Both the position numbers and the translations under genes were made by a program. Below are positions 41,096-52,375 of a stretch of 64,000 nt of DNA, piece by piece. Position 1 is the first letter of the stretch. Every line of letters begins with the position of its first letter. The stretch spans positions 316,697 to 380,696 of the forward strand of contig VWZL01002220.1 in assembly GCA_013396915.1 (NCBI GenBank), in the 5' to 3' direction. The DNA comes from Stercorarius parasiticus. Lineage: Eukaryota > Chordata > Aves > Charadriiformes > Stercorariidae. The notes under the pieces are model-generated. The model worked only from the letters and a program-made list of their open reading frames with translations, did no database searches and had not been told where the DNA came from.

Positions 41096-42035
41096 GGGGT
41101 CAGGGCGGGGCCTGCTAACTCTTGACCTAGTACCCTTTTCCCCTTTTGGGATAGAGTTTTCCCATTCTTAGCAAGCAGGCCCGGTGTCCTGTAGATCAAA
41201 CTATGATCATAGAACCTAAAGCCCTGCTCGTAGCACCAGTTTTGGAGCCAGGTGTTGATCTGACCAATTTTCTTGTTTATCCATTAGTTTGTCCCCAAAA
41301 CTGGAAGGGCAGAGGAGAACACAATTTGTGCTCCTGAACCCTTGACAAGCCTTCCCACGGCCCTGAAATCTTTCTTCATTACCCTCAGACTTCTGCTCTC
41401 CAGCTCATCACTGTCTGCCTGTAAGATCAAAAGAGGGTAATAATCTGAGGGCCGTATCAGGCCAGGAAGCTTCCTGGTTATATCCTTAACACGGGCTCCA
41501 GGGAGGCAGCAGACCTCCCTGTGGGAAGGGTCCAGCCTGCATATGGGACCCTCAGTTCCCCTCAGAATGGAACCCCCATGACTACTGCCCTCTTCCTGCT
41601 CTTCACAGAAGCAGTCTTAATGTGCGGAGCTGGCTTCTTTGACAACTCCCTGGATGGGGCTTTATCAGCATCCTTAGTTCCCTCATCATCTATCTCCAGA
41701 GGCCCATATCTGTTCTGTATGGGCACCTGGGGAGGCATGGGAGGTCTGGAGGGGACTCTCCTGCTGCCCCAAGCAGGTACCTGCTTCCATTCCCCCCCAT
41801 CCTCTCCTAGTTCCCCTCCTTCTGTCTGGTGACAAGAGGGCAGAGAATCCGCTACCTCTCGTGGAGCCTCCGCCTGCTGCTTTTTCCTTAAGGATGGCAG
41901 GGTGTGGCTCCACCAATCGATCTCCCTTTCACACTCCCAAATGGTCCTCAGTCTTTCCACTTCCTCCTTAAGCTCAGCCACCAGGCTGAGCAGATCATTT
42001 ACCTGGTCACAGCGCACACAGGTGCTGTCTTTGCT
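41096..42035 (-). mobile_element. CR1 LINE ORF1 (coiled coil plus GDSL-type esterase domain), inverted
   Basis: On the minus strand this encodes most of a CR1 ORF1 protein. It starts near CVRCDQVNDLLSLVAELKEE (about 42015), a cysteine pair then a coiled coil, followed by a Pro/Glu-rich linker. After a frameshift near 41565 comes the esterase domain: GGSILRGTEGPICRLDP, ARVKDITRKLPGLIRPSDYY, then ADSDELESRSL and GAQIVFSSALPVLGTN. A stop follows N (about 41295), then WINKKIGQINTWLQNW and IYRTPGLLAKNGKTLSQKG. The family's GDSLLRG block is GGSILRG here, so the motif aspartate is lost. With few lesions, it looks younger than the CR1 pieces around it. It has no ORF2 or 3' end in this orientation. 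Confidence 0.9.
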
Positions 42036-42069
42036 GTCCTTTGCTGTATGTGTGTATATGCATTTTGTG

Positions 42070-42091
42070 AGTACATACATATGTATGTACT
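42070..42091. repeat. Perfect 22-bp palindrome
   Basis: AGTACATACATATGTATGTACT reads the same on both strands apart from two bases beyond the 20 centred on the CATATG core; arms are 11 bp with no loop. It lies just beyond the 5' edge of the inverted CR1 ORF1. Confidence 0.8.
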
Positions 42092-42239
42092 GTTTACAAC
42101 ACCACAGGTATCTGGTTGCTTGTATTTCATCCAAGAATGCAACCAACAATGTCTTAATCCTAAATCTAATCAAGACATATAAATCATATCGCCCCCAAGC
42201 ACAATTCAGCTCCTCCTTCTGGAACACCTCCAACTTTAG

Positions 42240-43400
42240 CACAGCATTCTCTGCCACACAAATCCCAGACATCCACGCCTTGCTCTCTACCTTAAAACCA
42301 ATTACAGCAACTCATGTCACTAACATTCAGATCTAAACACATTCAGCTGCTGCTCCCTTTCTCCTTCACCACAAACCTATCCCAGCATCCCATTCCTGTA
42401 ACTCCAAAGCCCCTATAAGTCCCAAAGGCATTAATAAACTCACTTCTAATTCTTACACTTACCCAGGCCCACCAATACATTACCTCCACAGAATTAGTTG
42501 TTGATTGAGAAGGCTACATAATCAGTGCCTACTTAAAACTAAAACCTTAGGCTACTAAGTCCTCAGCATGACAACCGTAAGTCTAGCTCTGCGTCTTCTG
42601 TAAACATGTACAGCTTTATCTCGTCACATCCTATCTCCCTAAATTAAATCTATACCAGAAATCCTGTCAATCTAACAATGAATAGGAGTTGCTGCTGAGA
42701 CCAGTCCTGACACTTACTTGCCCCTCTAGGCACAGCTTTAGCAGCAGTTTGCTACCCTGCCAGATCAAGCCTTAACCAGACAGGTAAGCAATGTCAGACA
42801 AAATCTAGGCTAAGTTTAAGATAAGCTATGGAACCAGTTTTAACCTACCATCTCAGCTATGCAAAACATAATTCCAACCTCAGCTACAAAACAAACTCCA
42901 GGGAGCCAATTCTTTCCTCTCAGACATAAACCTACTCTATTAATCACTTGTACATCAGTCAAATCCTAGCAACACAAGCTCTGCTTGTTTTGGAGACAAA
43001 CTTGGGACAGCAGCTCCTCCTGGATGTGCTGGCAGCTAATAAGCATATGCGCTCAAATCCATACGACCACCACAACTGTAGCCTATGATAGTTTCAACTG
43101 AAAACTTAATCAGAGTGTCTGTTCTAACACCAACTCTAACCTAATTAACAGCGAGCAGCTAAATTAGTCTGGCAGGTCATGACAAACACGCCTAAGCGCA
43201 GCCTTTCAAGCATTTCCCTCTGTGGTGAGGATCTTATTTTGCCATCCTAAAATTAAATCCTGCTCTAACCCTAGCCCTACCTATAAACCCGCTACAGCCA
43301 TCCCTCCCAACTAACAGCCTAAACTAAGCCATACGGTCCCTTTCCAGAGTTCAATCCAAGTAGTACGCAAACAGAACATAAAGGAAAAATATTGCTTATC
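42240..43400. repeat. C-rich, G-poor strand-asymmetric block with telomere-like words
   Basis: The plus strand is strikingly poor in G. In 42301-42420 I count about 41 C and 10 G. Words such as CTCTAACCCTAGCCCTAC (near 43264), ctctaacctaatt (near 43133) and ccaactaacagcc recur. It could be a decayed CCTAA-type minisatellite, an interstitial telomere-like tract, or 5' flank of the inverted CR1. No periodic unit could be fixed by eye and no coding potential is evident. Confidence 0.4.
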
Positions 43401-43491
43401 AAAGAAGAACATGCAAAGAACAGAGGCAATTTTCTATGCTTGATGGCATACTGCAGCATACAGCAGAAGATACGCCACTGTGTGCATGCTT

Positions 43492-43672
43492 ACAGAATCA
43501 CAGAATTGCCTAGGTTGGAAGGGACGTTTCCGATCATCTAGTCCAACCTAACTCTGACAAAAACCATCACTAAACCATATCTCTAAGCACTATGTCTACC
43601 CATCTTTTAAATACCTCCAGGGATGGTGACTCAAGCACTTCTCTGGGCAGCCTGTTCTAATGCTTAGTGGTT
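43492..43672 (-). mobile_element. CR1 LINE 3' end
   Basis: Antisense CR1 3' terminus. On the plus strand it begins ACAGAATCACAGAATTGCC, then ggttggaagggac, gatcatctagtccaacc, the block around atctctaagcactatgtc, tttaaatacctccagggatgg, and ends in ctctgggcagcctgttctaatgc. This is the classic last 180 bp of avian CR1 in reverse. Confidence 0.95.
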
Positions 43673-46104
43673 ATAACATCTCACAGTGAGCTACGTAATG
43701 CATTTTTAAAAGCACTTCAAAATTTTTAGAAAACACTGAACAAACATTAGTTAATCTTCCTGGTATTGTGATTTAAAGTAGTGATGGTTACGCATAAACT
43801 CTATAGGTACATAAACATATCTTCAAGGGTACAGTAAGCAAGAATGCTCCGTGAAGAAAGGAGGTTAACAGGAGCATTAAAACTACCTATTTGGAGACAC
43901 AGATTAAGTAATAATCAAATGGTCTTCCTGACTAGCAGGTATACCACATATGCCACAAAAATCAGATGCTGCTTCCTTATTCACATTCTGCTTTCACGCA
44001 TGCAAAGGATTAACTGAGGTGTAAAGAAAGCAATAGGAAAAGGACAGAATTAACACTGAGAATAAGGAAGTAAACACAGCACAAACTCAGCTAAGCTTTC
44101 ATTGCACTTTTCTTTTTTTACTGTACCAAGAATTCCAATAGGTCATTTTAGAAGATTTCTAGGAATATTACTTATTTACTTGTTGAGGTACGATATATTG
44201 ATTTCTGTGATTAAGCATTTTTCCTTTTTCAGTATTATGTTTCCATGAATGAGATGATTCACCAATATTAAAAGTAATAATTGTCTAGATGACAGTAACA
44301 CAGAGTTCTCACATAATCGATATTTGCTGCTTCTATTCCCAAACACACCTGAGGTTTTCTGATTACATGTCATCCTCAATTTTGCCAAGCACCTAAGTGT
44401 AAAGCCCTGCTACCTTTTAGCTCTGTAAGAGCACATCTAAATTCCTTTCTCCTTAGCACTATCATTTTATGATGGTATAAGAGGGAAGAGAGAAACCCAC
44501 ACGAACCATTTGTCATGTTCCAGTTCTGTCTGAGACGTATGCGTTTTAAAATCTAATCTGTAATAGGGGATGACATATGCAGCAAAAGCAGGTATACACT
44601 TCAAAGGTGTATCACACTCTTCCGACATATACCAAATCTTGACTGATTCTTTCCCTCCTGCCTTTCAGAAGAGAGATTTGTATTTTCACAAGTCTGTATC
44701 TCCAAACTAGGTATATGAGACAAAATGCAGATCCACTAATTATTCTATCCAGCCGTTATTTCCTTTGTTACCAGTAGCATCAACAGTCACATGGAATAAG
44801 AAGTAATCCTACATTTACCCAGAGTACTGTTTTGCAGCATCTTTAATCATTCACAATTTGAAATATGTTACAATCTGTGCTTACCAGCATAATAATGAAA
44901 TAAATGACATCTTAAAAAGGATGAACAGATGCAAGTTTAATTATTTTCATGATGTCTACATGGCATCAATCTCTTTTCTTTTACCTGGGTAATCTGATGC
45001 GTTAGTAAATGTCAACAGCAGAAACTACAACAAGTGAAGGATGTTGGATAGCCCTTTTAGTACCTTGAACAACAATGGACTGCAAAACACATTTAGCTTT
45101 CTCGTTGCATATTTTCAGTTTTTTTTTTTCTAATTAATGATTTTAGCCATTTTCTCTCATACTTGGGGAAAATAGCATAGCTTTTTTTCTAACCTATATA
45201 AAAGCTGTATTACAACATATATAAACTTATGGCTGAAGAGACTAGACATACTGTATAAAGGAAGTAGACTTCTTGGAAAGAGGAGCTTATCTAAAGAATT
45301 CTCTACACCACATCAGACACACTTGCATTTGAAATAAAGCATGTGGTGGGTACCATACCTGCCCAGAGCACCCACTGGATACAGAATGGCTGCATGGAGA
45401 AATGCTTACGAAGACAAGAACTGAGCTATTAATGACAGCGCTTAGCACTTTAAACCTTTCTGTTATCTCGCTGAACACAACTCCAAACTCCATTTTCCCC
45501 CGATGGACTGATTACCAACTGAGCTAGTCCATCATCCGCAACGTCCCTAATTTGCAGGTTCCGGCTAGAAACAGGAATATTTCAGCCCTTCATTTGCTTC
45601 CACATAGAGCTGTTGCCATGTAGTTTGACATTTCAGTGACACAACTGTTTGCTACGCAGTGCTGAACGTCAGAAAATGCTCAATATCATACTGCATCCAT
45701 GCTCCCCCTTGTTCTTTTTCTTCCTATGTACACTGCCTGCATAGACAGTCAGTTTAACAGAGCTTCCTATTTAGAGGCATATACATCAGACACACCATAG
45801 CTGAACGCGTGTTACAAGAAGCTCCAATAAGTGTATCCTGCACCCTAATTCATCATCACTCTCTTCCAACGATGAGTATACTTAAAGAATCTGAATACCG
45901 GGGAACTAAGTTAATTTAGTCATCTGTCATTGGCCAATCCAGCCTAAACCACAACACTTATAAATTATCCTAACTGAAATACAACTTCTTACAAACATCT
46001 AATAAGGTTACTTAAGTTTGTCAGTGTTCGGACAGAAGAATGTTTTTTTATGACTACTTTTTACAACTGTTCTGTGGGATCAGGGCTTTCCTGGAATAAC
46101 AGCT

Positions 46105-46680
46105 TGTCCTATTTTCAGCAGGGACAGTTAATTTCTTACTAGCAGCTGGTATAGTGCTATGTTTTGGATTTAGGATGAGAATAATGTTGATAACACACTA
46201 ACATTTTAGATGTTGTAAGCAGCCAAGGACTTTTCAGCTTCTCATACTGGCCTGCCAACAAGAAGGCAGGGGGCACCCAAGAAGGTGGGAGGAGACACAG
46301 CCAGGACACTGACCCCAGCTGGCCAAAGGGATATTCCATACCGTCTGATGTCATGCCTAGCATATGAAGCTGGGGGAAGAAGAAGGAAGGGGAGGAAGTT
46401 TGGGTTACGACATTCTATCCTCCCAAGTAACTGTTACATGTGATGGAGCTCTGCTTCCTGGAGATGGCTGAACACCTGCCTGCTGATAGAAAGTAGGGAA
46501 TGAATTTCTTGTTTTGCTTTGCTTGCATATGAGGCTTTTGCTTTACCTATTAACCTGTCTTTATTTCAACCCATGAGTTTTCTCACTTTTACTCTTCTGA
46601 TTCTCTCCCCCATCCCACTGCAGGGGAGTGAGCGAGCGGCTGTGTGGTGCTTAGTTGCTGGCTGGGGTTAAACCACAACA
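46105..46680 (+). mobile_element. Solo LTR of an avian endogenous retrovirus, 576 bp
   Basis: Begins TGTCCTATTTTCAGC and ends GGGTTAAACCACAACA, termini typical of a common avian LTR family. It is flanked by perfect 5-bp direct repeats CAGCT (46100-46104 and 46681-46685). Sense orientation by the order of landmarks: ggatattccataccgtctgatg, a CRE-like TGATGTCA (46346-46353), a degraded TATA region (tagcatatgaa near 46359), and the tail gagtgagcgagcggctg..gtggtgcttagttg. There is no internal retroviral sequence. The usual TATA and poly(A) motifs appear mutated, so promoter activity is doubtful. Confidence 0.93.
46346..46353. promoter_or_regulatory. CRE-like site in LTR U3
   Basis: TGATGTCA differs from the cAMP response element TGACGTCA by a single C to T change at its CpG, the change expected from methyl-CpG decay. 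It lies just upstream of the degraded TATA region. Confidence 0.4.
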
Positions 46681-49600
46681 CAGCTCTGGCTCAGATCATC
46701 CAAAAGAGATCTTCAGAGAGATATGATGGGATTTTTCTCTCCTAACTTTAGATGTATACAACATAAATATCTACATTTCAGTTATCAACTTAAGCTTCCT
46801 TCCTCATAGCTAGAGGAGAGAAGCAGATAGCTCTAGGGCCAATTATCATAATTATGTACATCCACAATAGGTTGGACAAGAAATGCCTCTTTCCCTCCCT
46901 TGGCTACAAAGGAAAACTAAAGTAAGCAAATCAGACGGAAACATCACAGAAATCTGAAGTGAGACAAATCCCACCATCTGTCTAACTCCCTTGGCTCATT
47001 TGAGCCAAAGCTATTCTGTCATGATGAGCCTGATGCTTGAGAATTTATGTAACATTCAACAAAGCCTTGCACGACTATCTATCCTCACTTTTGCAAATTT
47101 TTTAGTTAACCTTAGCTGCTTGGTTGACTTCTATGAGAAGCAGACACCAATGTCTACCACATACATCTAAACTAAATAGGATGAATCCCACCCTGAATCC
47201 CGTGTTAAAGTCTAACTGTACCATTCATTTCAGGAGGAAAGTTAGCACCCACATTTGGATTTGGACTTAATGCTTACATATAACGTTAAGAATGACATAT
47301 AACTTGGTGGTTTGATTTAAAAAAAAAAACCAACAATATTCAGTGTATGGTTTTTGTGACAGAAATTTTAAAGTTTTGAAAATGGAAAAACAGTGTACAG
47401 AAAGGTACATAATGCGATATAAAAATGTAATGCTACACAAGCTATGTCTCAGCAATTACTGAATAACAGGCCTTTCCAAAACCACACAGTATGTCTTCCT
47501 TTTTCTATTTTCAAATATATTTTCTGGTTTTTAATTTTCCTTTTCAGAGTTCTTGGAATGAATACCTGGGGGGTTAGAAATGGGCACCAAACCAATATGT
47601 GCTTTCCACTTCTGGTCCTCTATCTTTGAAACAGTTATCATAAAGCAAGATCAGCTATCATGGTGAGGAGCTCAACATTTGAAAAAATAATCCATCTCCC
47701 ACAGTATCATTCTGAAATCTTTGTATCTTAAAATTGTATCTTCTCTGCAGCAGGAATCCAATTGGGGAACAGAAGATTTCTATTCCATTGGAAGATAAGG
47801 TTCAGTTACTGTATTCTTATAAACCGTATTTATGAAGCATGAAAGGTTCCTATTACAGATAAAAATGAAAAGTACATATCCAACATCAGTAAAAATTAAG
47901 GGATCCAATTGAGTGTATATTAATATGCTTTTGCATAAAGTCAGTGTCATGATGTCAGCAAAGTGCTGAAGTATGAGCTTCACTTTAAGTACATGATGAA
48001 GTAAGATGAATTAAAGCAAACTACTAACGTGCTTAAGAGTTTACTACCATAAAACTCATCTTAACTGAGTGGAAAAAAAAAATATCAAAAATCAGGATAA
48101 CATTTTCTACATTAACATGTCAGAATATTGGTCCAAAATACTAAACAAAATTCTATTATTCATATATTTCACATTAATTTGTCATATGCTAAGATTAATG
48201 GATTTAGACAATTAGGGAACAACACAAACATATGCAGAATAGTCTCTGTACTTTTCTGGTATACTTCATTAGATACACTCTCCTACAGTCAACCTATTTT
48301 TTCCAATTTGTAAAGCTAGGGGCATAGATAGCTCTTTAAAACTGTGGGTCATAGACAGATAAGCTTGTTCTAGGAGTACACAGATACAAACTCACTAAAA
48401 TCGGTCAGAATTTTAAAGTAAAAAATTTTCAATATTTATCAAAGGATGTATCCGCAAACCTATATAACCTGAGCTGAGCACAGTTCCTACTGAAGAAATG
48501 ACTGAATTTAAAGTTGCATATTCTGGAATGCAAACATCTTACAAACTATTTGTAGCTTAGCTCAAGTCTTAATGAGGAAGTTATAATAAAAATGTTGAGA
48601 TATCTAGATGATTCATTTAGAAAAATTAAATGGGATTTTGTTTTCAATCCAAGTCAGTGTTAGAAAACATCTTCAACTTAAAAAAAAAGTTATAGAAAAA
48701 TAAAACATAGAAATTTGCTTGGATTAATAAGTTATTTTTTCAATTTCTGTTTTTCACCAAATGTTTAAAAGTTAATTGCAAGCTAACCTGAATGCATGCC
48801 TCAGATGATTTATTTATTTCTCCTATCTGCCAACAACAAAAAAGAAACAAACAAAAAAATAAAAAGAAAACAGATATTTGCACACTTCTAATCATAACTA
48901 AAATTCAGAGTTCCTAATTTGATTGTCTTGATTCTTAGTTTTGGTTATAAAACAAGAAAAAAGTATTTTAATCCAATGCCTACCCTAAAGTAAGAAACAT
49001 TCAGGAGCAGGTCTTTAAATCAGGCTGTCAGAAAAATTAGAGTTTAGTGTCCTATTGTGATAAGTAGAAAGGTTATTGTTAAGCAATATTTCCCAAAATA
49101 ATAATCACATACAGAACATAAAAGAGTTTATAAATGAACACATCTATTTGTACTAAACTCAAGAATGCATGAACTTTAAAAACGTTGACTTTGCAGCAAG
49201 CTAAGCAAACCAGAACTGCAGTTACCTTCCCTACATGAACTGCAGCTTTTCAAAATCTTATAGTCCTACAAAGTGTCAGTTACAGATTGACACACAGCTC
49301 CTGTGGCTTCAAATTCAGCCACCTTGAACCTTCCGCTATTCCCAGAAAAAGTCCAACACTGTGCTGAGGGGGTGGGGGGGGGAACATTTCAAGACTACTT
49401 TGTCATTGTAAAGTTAGTCACTGGAGTCTCTACCCTAAGTGCCTGAAGCTCACTTAACCTTCCCATTGTCATTTAAATGCAAAGTGTTTTAAAAGGACTC
49501 AAAAGAAAGCCCTATGAGCTTTGGTAAGATTATGTAAGTCCAATTCTAAGTTGCGATTCGTTGATCAAGATGCATTAATCTTCCAAGAAACGTTTATAAT

Positions 49601-50873
49601 GCTGGATGAGGAAAATATAAATAAATTACTGTTATGAGTTAAAAAAAAAAAAGAAAAGAAAAGAGAGGGTCTACCACATTTCAGTAGCAGACTGACAACT
49701 TAGCGGGAGGAAGCAGAAACCGAGCAGGAAACTCTCCTAATGTAAACATGGCTCTAAATTCTTGAATATGGGAGAATTTAATTATTTCTCTGAGTGAACA
49801 GAAAGGTTTTTTTTAAAAAAAAAAAGGGTTAAAGGGAACCTTACTAAGTGTTTTGTCAGAAAAATCTTTCCATGTTTCCTGTTGCAAAATAATAAACATA
49901 CACTTCCTCACCTGTAAAGTTGGGAGGCATTTTGAGGCTCTTGGTAGTAGAAAGTCTGAAAATTGGTACATTGTGGACTGATAATGGGTAAGATTTGCAG
50001 CAAGCACAACTGCAAAGTAATTAAAATGGGACAGATGGAGGGCTGCAGGTAACAGACTGAACCTGAAAAAGGATTTGGTCCTGAAGCTGAAAAGGTCAAG
50101 TAACAAATGCATTTTACTGTCCTGAGTTTTAGTTCACATATGCTAAGTATGAAGAAACAGAATAAATTTACAAGATCAAAAAATTCTTTATTTTTTCTTT
50201 TCAATAAATGATTACAAGTTTCTGTCCCCTCAGAAATTGTCTCCCACTCCACGGGCACCTTCCCTTCAGTGCTAGATACAACTTTCTTCAGTTGCTCCAG
50301 GAAGAACAATTGAAGGTTTCCGTTTCTTGACAGGGGAGTGAGGGTAGAATCAAGCAGAGTGATATCCCCATTCTATTCTGTTCTTCATCTCTTACTCATT
50401 GTAACAAACTAAATACAAGTTTAAGTGTTGGATAACTTTTGCATCATAACAGGAAACATGAAATGTAATTCTGAAATAAAATAATGAAACATTCTTTGCA
50501 GTTTTACGTGAGCTAAAATAAAAACAATTCTTTGTGGGTCCAGCTGGATACCTAACTTGTATTCCCTGAAAAGCCAACAACTTACACGTTGCAATAATTG
50601 TTTCAACTAATTATTTCAAGTATTTTCCAAATTTCATAGCATGATCTTAAAATCTATAAAGTCTACTTATTGTATACTGTATTTCTTTTACATTATGTCT
50701 CTTTTTTTTTTGAATCTGCCATTAAGAGTTAGGTGCTAGCATTTCCTGCGTTCTTAAACCTGCATATTCTATAGAATGATCCATTTATTACATTTTATGA
50801 AACAAATAGATACAGACAAAACACTCCCCAACATCACTCTTCAGCCCTTCTCCAAAAGAAAAGATGACAGTAC

Positions 50874-51005
50874 CTGATGAGCTTGCAACAGCTGCTCAGC
50901 AAACTGACGTACTTCTGAGAGCAGAAGAGATATTAAAGAATTTCTTAGTATGTTGTTCCTTGCTAGCAAAACCAGCGTGTGTGATACAGCATGCAATGCC
51001 TGAAA
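50874..51005 (-). CDS. MEI4: MEI4 penultimate coding exon (44 codons)
   Basis: A 132-bp minus-strand exon that is phase 0 at both ends. The acceptor is tctcttTAG at 51008-51006 and the donor is CAG|GTACTG (GT at 50873-50872). It starts FQALHAVSHTLV and continues through NNILRNSLISLLLSEVRQFA to QAHQ. Mammalian MEI4 has FQVQHYVSQSLV, then LLRKSIISLLLSEV at the same positions, followed by the Q that precedes the terminal exon. The helix-rich, leucine-rich content fits the alpha-helical C-terminal domain of MEI4. An alternative acceptor two codons further in (tttcAG) would drop FQ, but those two residues match the mammalian protein, so the outer acceptor was chosen. Confidence 0.9.
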
Positions 51006-51201
51006 CTAAAGAGAAATAACAGTAAATTTAATCTTGCAAAAACACGTCTCCATCTTTTTTTACTCCAAACAATTACCTTAAATAGAAATGAGATGTACAT
51101 ATGAAAATTTTAAAGAAAAAAAGTAAACCTCAAAATCTTAGAGTTTAAAACTCTTATTAATTACATATACATGAAATCTACGAGAAACCCACATCTATTA
51201 C
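51006..51201 (-). other. MEI4: MEI4 short intron (196 bp)
   Basis: A GT-AG intron on the minus strand between the 41-codon and 44-codon MEI4 exons. It is AT-rich with no repeat or open frame worth noting. Its small size contrasts sharply with the next intron. Confidence 0.75.
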
Positions 51202-51324
51202 CTTGAAACTTTCCTTTCTCAAAAGATTAGCACTACAGGAAACTGTCATATGAACAAACTCCTCCAAAAGTGTGAATTCCCCAGGAGGTAGCTTTTCAGC
51301 ATTAGCTGTCATCATGCTCATCTG
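51202..51324 (-). CDS. MEI4: MEI4 internal coding exon (41 codons)
   Basis: A 123-bp minus-strand exon, phase 0 at both ends. The donor is AAG|GTAATAG (GT at 51201-51200) and the acceptor is ctatgacAG at 51326-51325. It reads QMSMMTANAEKLPPGEF, then TLLEEFVHMTV, and ends RKESFK. The segment LEEF followed by 18 residues before the next exon (FQ...) lines up with mammalian KKLEEFEKTLL, which has LEEF plus 16 residues before FQ. A TGA lies in frame directly upstream of the acceptor, so the exon cannot extend further. Starting one codon later (after CAGCAG) is equally possible. Similarity to mammals is weaker than in the next two exons; position, phase and frame are the main support. Confidence 0.75.
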
Positions 51325-52029
51325 CTGTCATAGGAAGTAGGTGACTACCCTGCACATACAGTAATGCTGTTTGTCACAGGTAGACAAATGAACAAATGAA
51401 TCCTTTGAAATTCAAACACATGAGCAAGCTAAGAGCTATACTGGAGTTTTCTGTCAATAAAGTTATCAGGAATAACCTTGATTAAATCCTAACTGATAGA
51501 AGATACACTATATTTTCAAATTCAAACAATTCACTGTCTACTTGCTGTAACCAGGGCATTTCTCCTGAACCACAGGAGGAGTGATGTGAACTTACATGAG
51601 AATTATATTAGTTTGGCTTTTTTTTTTTGCCACAGTCTTTTCTATTAAAAAAAACCCCAAAACTGTTTTCTTTTTTCTCTGAAATGGAAACGTATAGCTA
51701 TTATTGAAATGAAACATACCGCTCTACAAAGTAAACACTACATTATTTTGTAAAACACTACTAGAAGAAATTATCATTTCTATATATACGTGTGTTGGAG
51801 TTCTCTGAAAGAAAAGAGTAATACACATTAAATATAATGACTATAATTTATGTTTTCATATAAATGTATAACCCTAAACTTAATATTTAGTATCTCTTTG
51901 TAAATGAGTATTTTTGACTGACAAAAGGATACTCTCACCCAAATTTGCACGTCTAACTACCATGTCTTAATGACTCAAAAGCAGACCACCACCTCCTATT
52001 AATAATCTAGCTTACTACTCTAGCCAGCT

Positions 52030-52055
52030 CACGTGTGTATACACACACACGCGCA
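52030..52055. repeat. 26-nt alternating purine-pyrimidine run
   Basis: CACGTGTGTATACACACACA then CGCGCA alternates strictly. It lies about 40 bp upstream of the CR1 fragment at 52095. Confidence 0.7.
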
Positions 52056-52094
52056 AATAAGAATACTTGCCCACCATTTACAAGTTTGCATAGG

Positions 52095-52375
52095 ATGAAT
52101 CCTCTTGGAAATCGTTTCCAAACACATGAAAGACAGGAAGGCGACCCAGTAGCAGTCAGCATGGATTTATTAAGGGAAAACCATACTTAACCAACCTGAT
52201 AGCCTTCTGCAGTGCGGTGGCTGGCTGAGTGGATGAGAGGAAAGCAGTGAGTATCATTTACCTTGACTTTACCATGGTTTTCAAAACTATCTCCGGTAAA
52301 ATTGTTACTGATAAAATTTTGGGCTAGCTAAGCAGACAGTGAGGTGGACTGAAAACTTTTGCTGTACAAACCGTT
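52095..52375 (+). mobile_element. CR1 LINE, RT-domain fragment
   Basis: Sense CR1 ORF2 piece. It reads through gtttccaaacacatgaaagaca, cagtcagcatggatttattaagg, accaacctgatagccttct, gctggctgagtggatgag, taccttgactttaccatgg and gggctagctaagcagacagtgaggtggactgaaaac. This is the segment before the RT catalytic core. It is truncated on both sides and frame-broken. Confidence 0.92.

Larger units (their letters stand above)
14646..50873 (-). other. MEI4: MEI4 last intron (36.2 kb)
   Basis: GT-AG intron on the minus strand between the 44-codon exon and the terminal exon, phase 0. It is AT-rich throughout. The recognisable content is listed separately: small CR1 3' tails, a rearranged CR1 cluster with a C-rich block, one solo LTR, an AAAT microsatellite and several inverted repeats. 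Between these I see only unassigned AT-rich sequence with short chance open frames. No exon of a second gene was recognised on either strand. Confidence 0.8.

Noticed and set aside
40537..41199. 220-codon minus-strand frame as a gene
   Set aside because: Its start is the CR1 ORF1 C-terminus (IYRTPGLLAKNG) and the rest reads antisense through the neighbouring CR1 ORF2, so it is a chimera of two transposon pieces.
41562..42272. 236-codon minus-strand frame as a novel coiled-coil protein
   Set aside because: From CVRC onward it is CR1 ORF1; the first 85 or so residues come from non-homologous flank.
49367..49382. G-run (GGGGGG T GGGGGGGGG) as a G-quadruplex
   Set aside because: A short homopolymer-like run; likely simple sequence or sequencing-prone tract, no supporting context.
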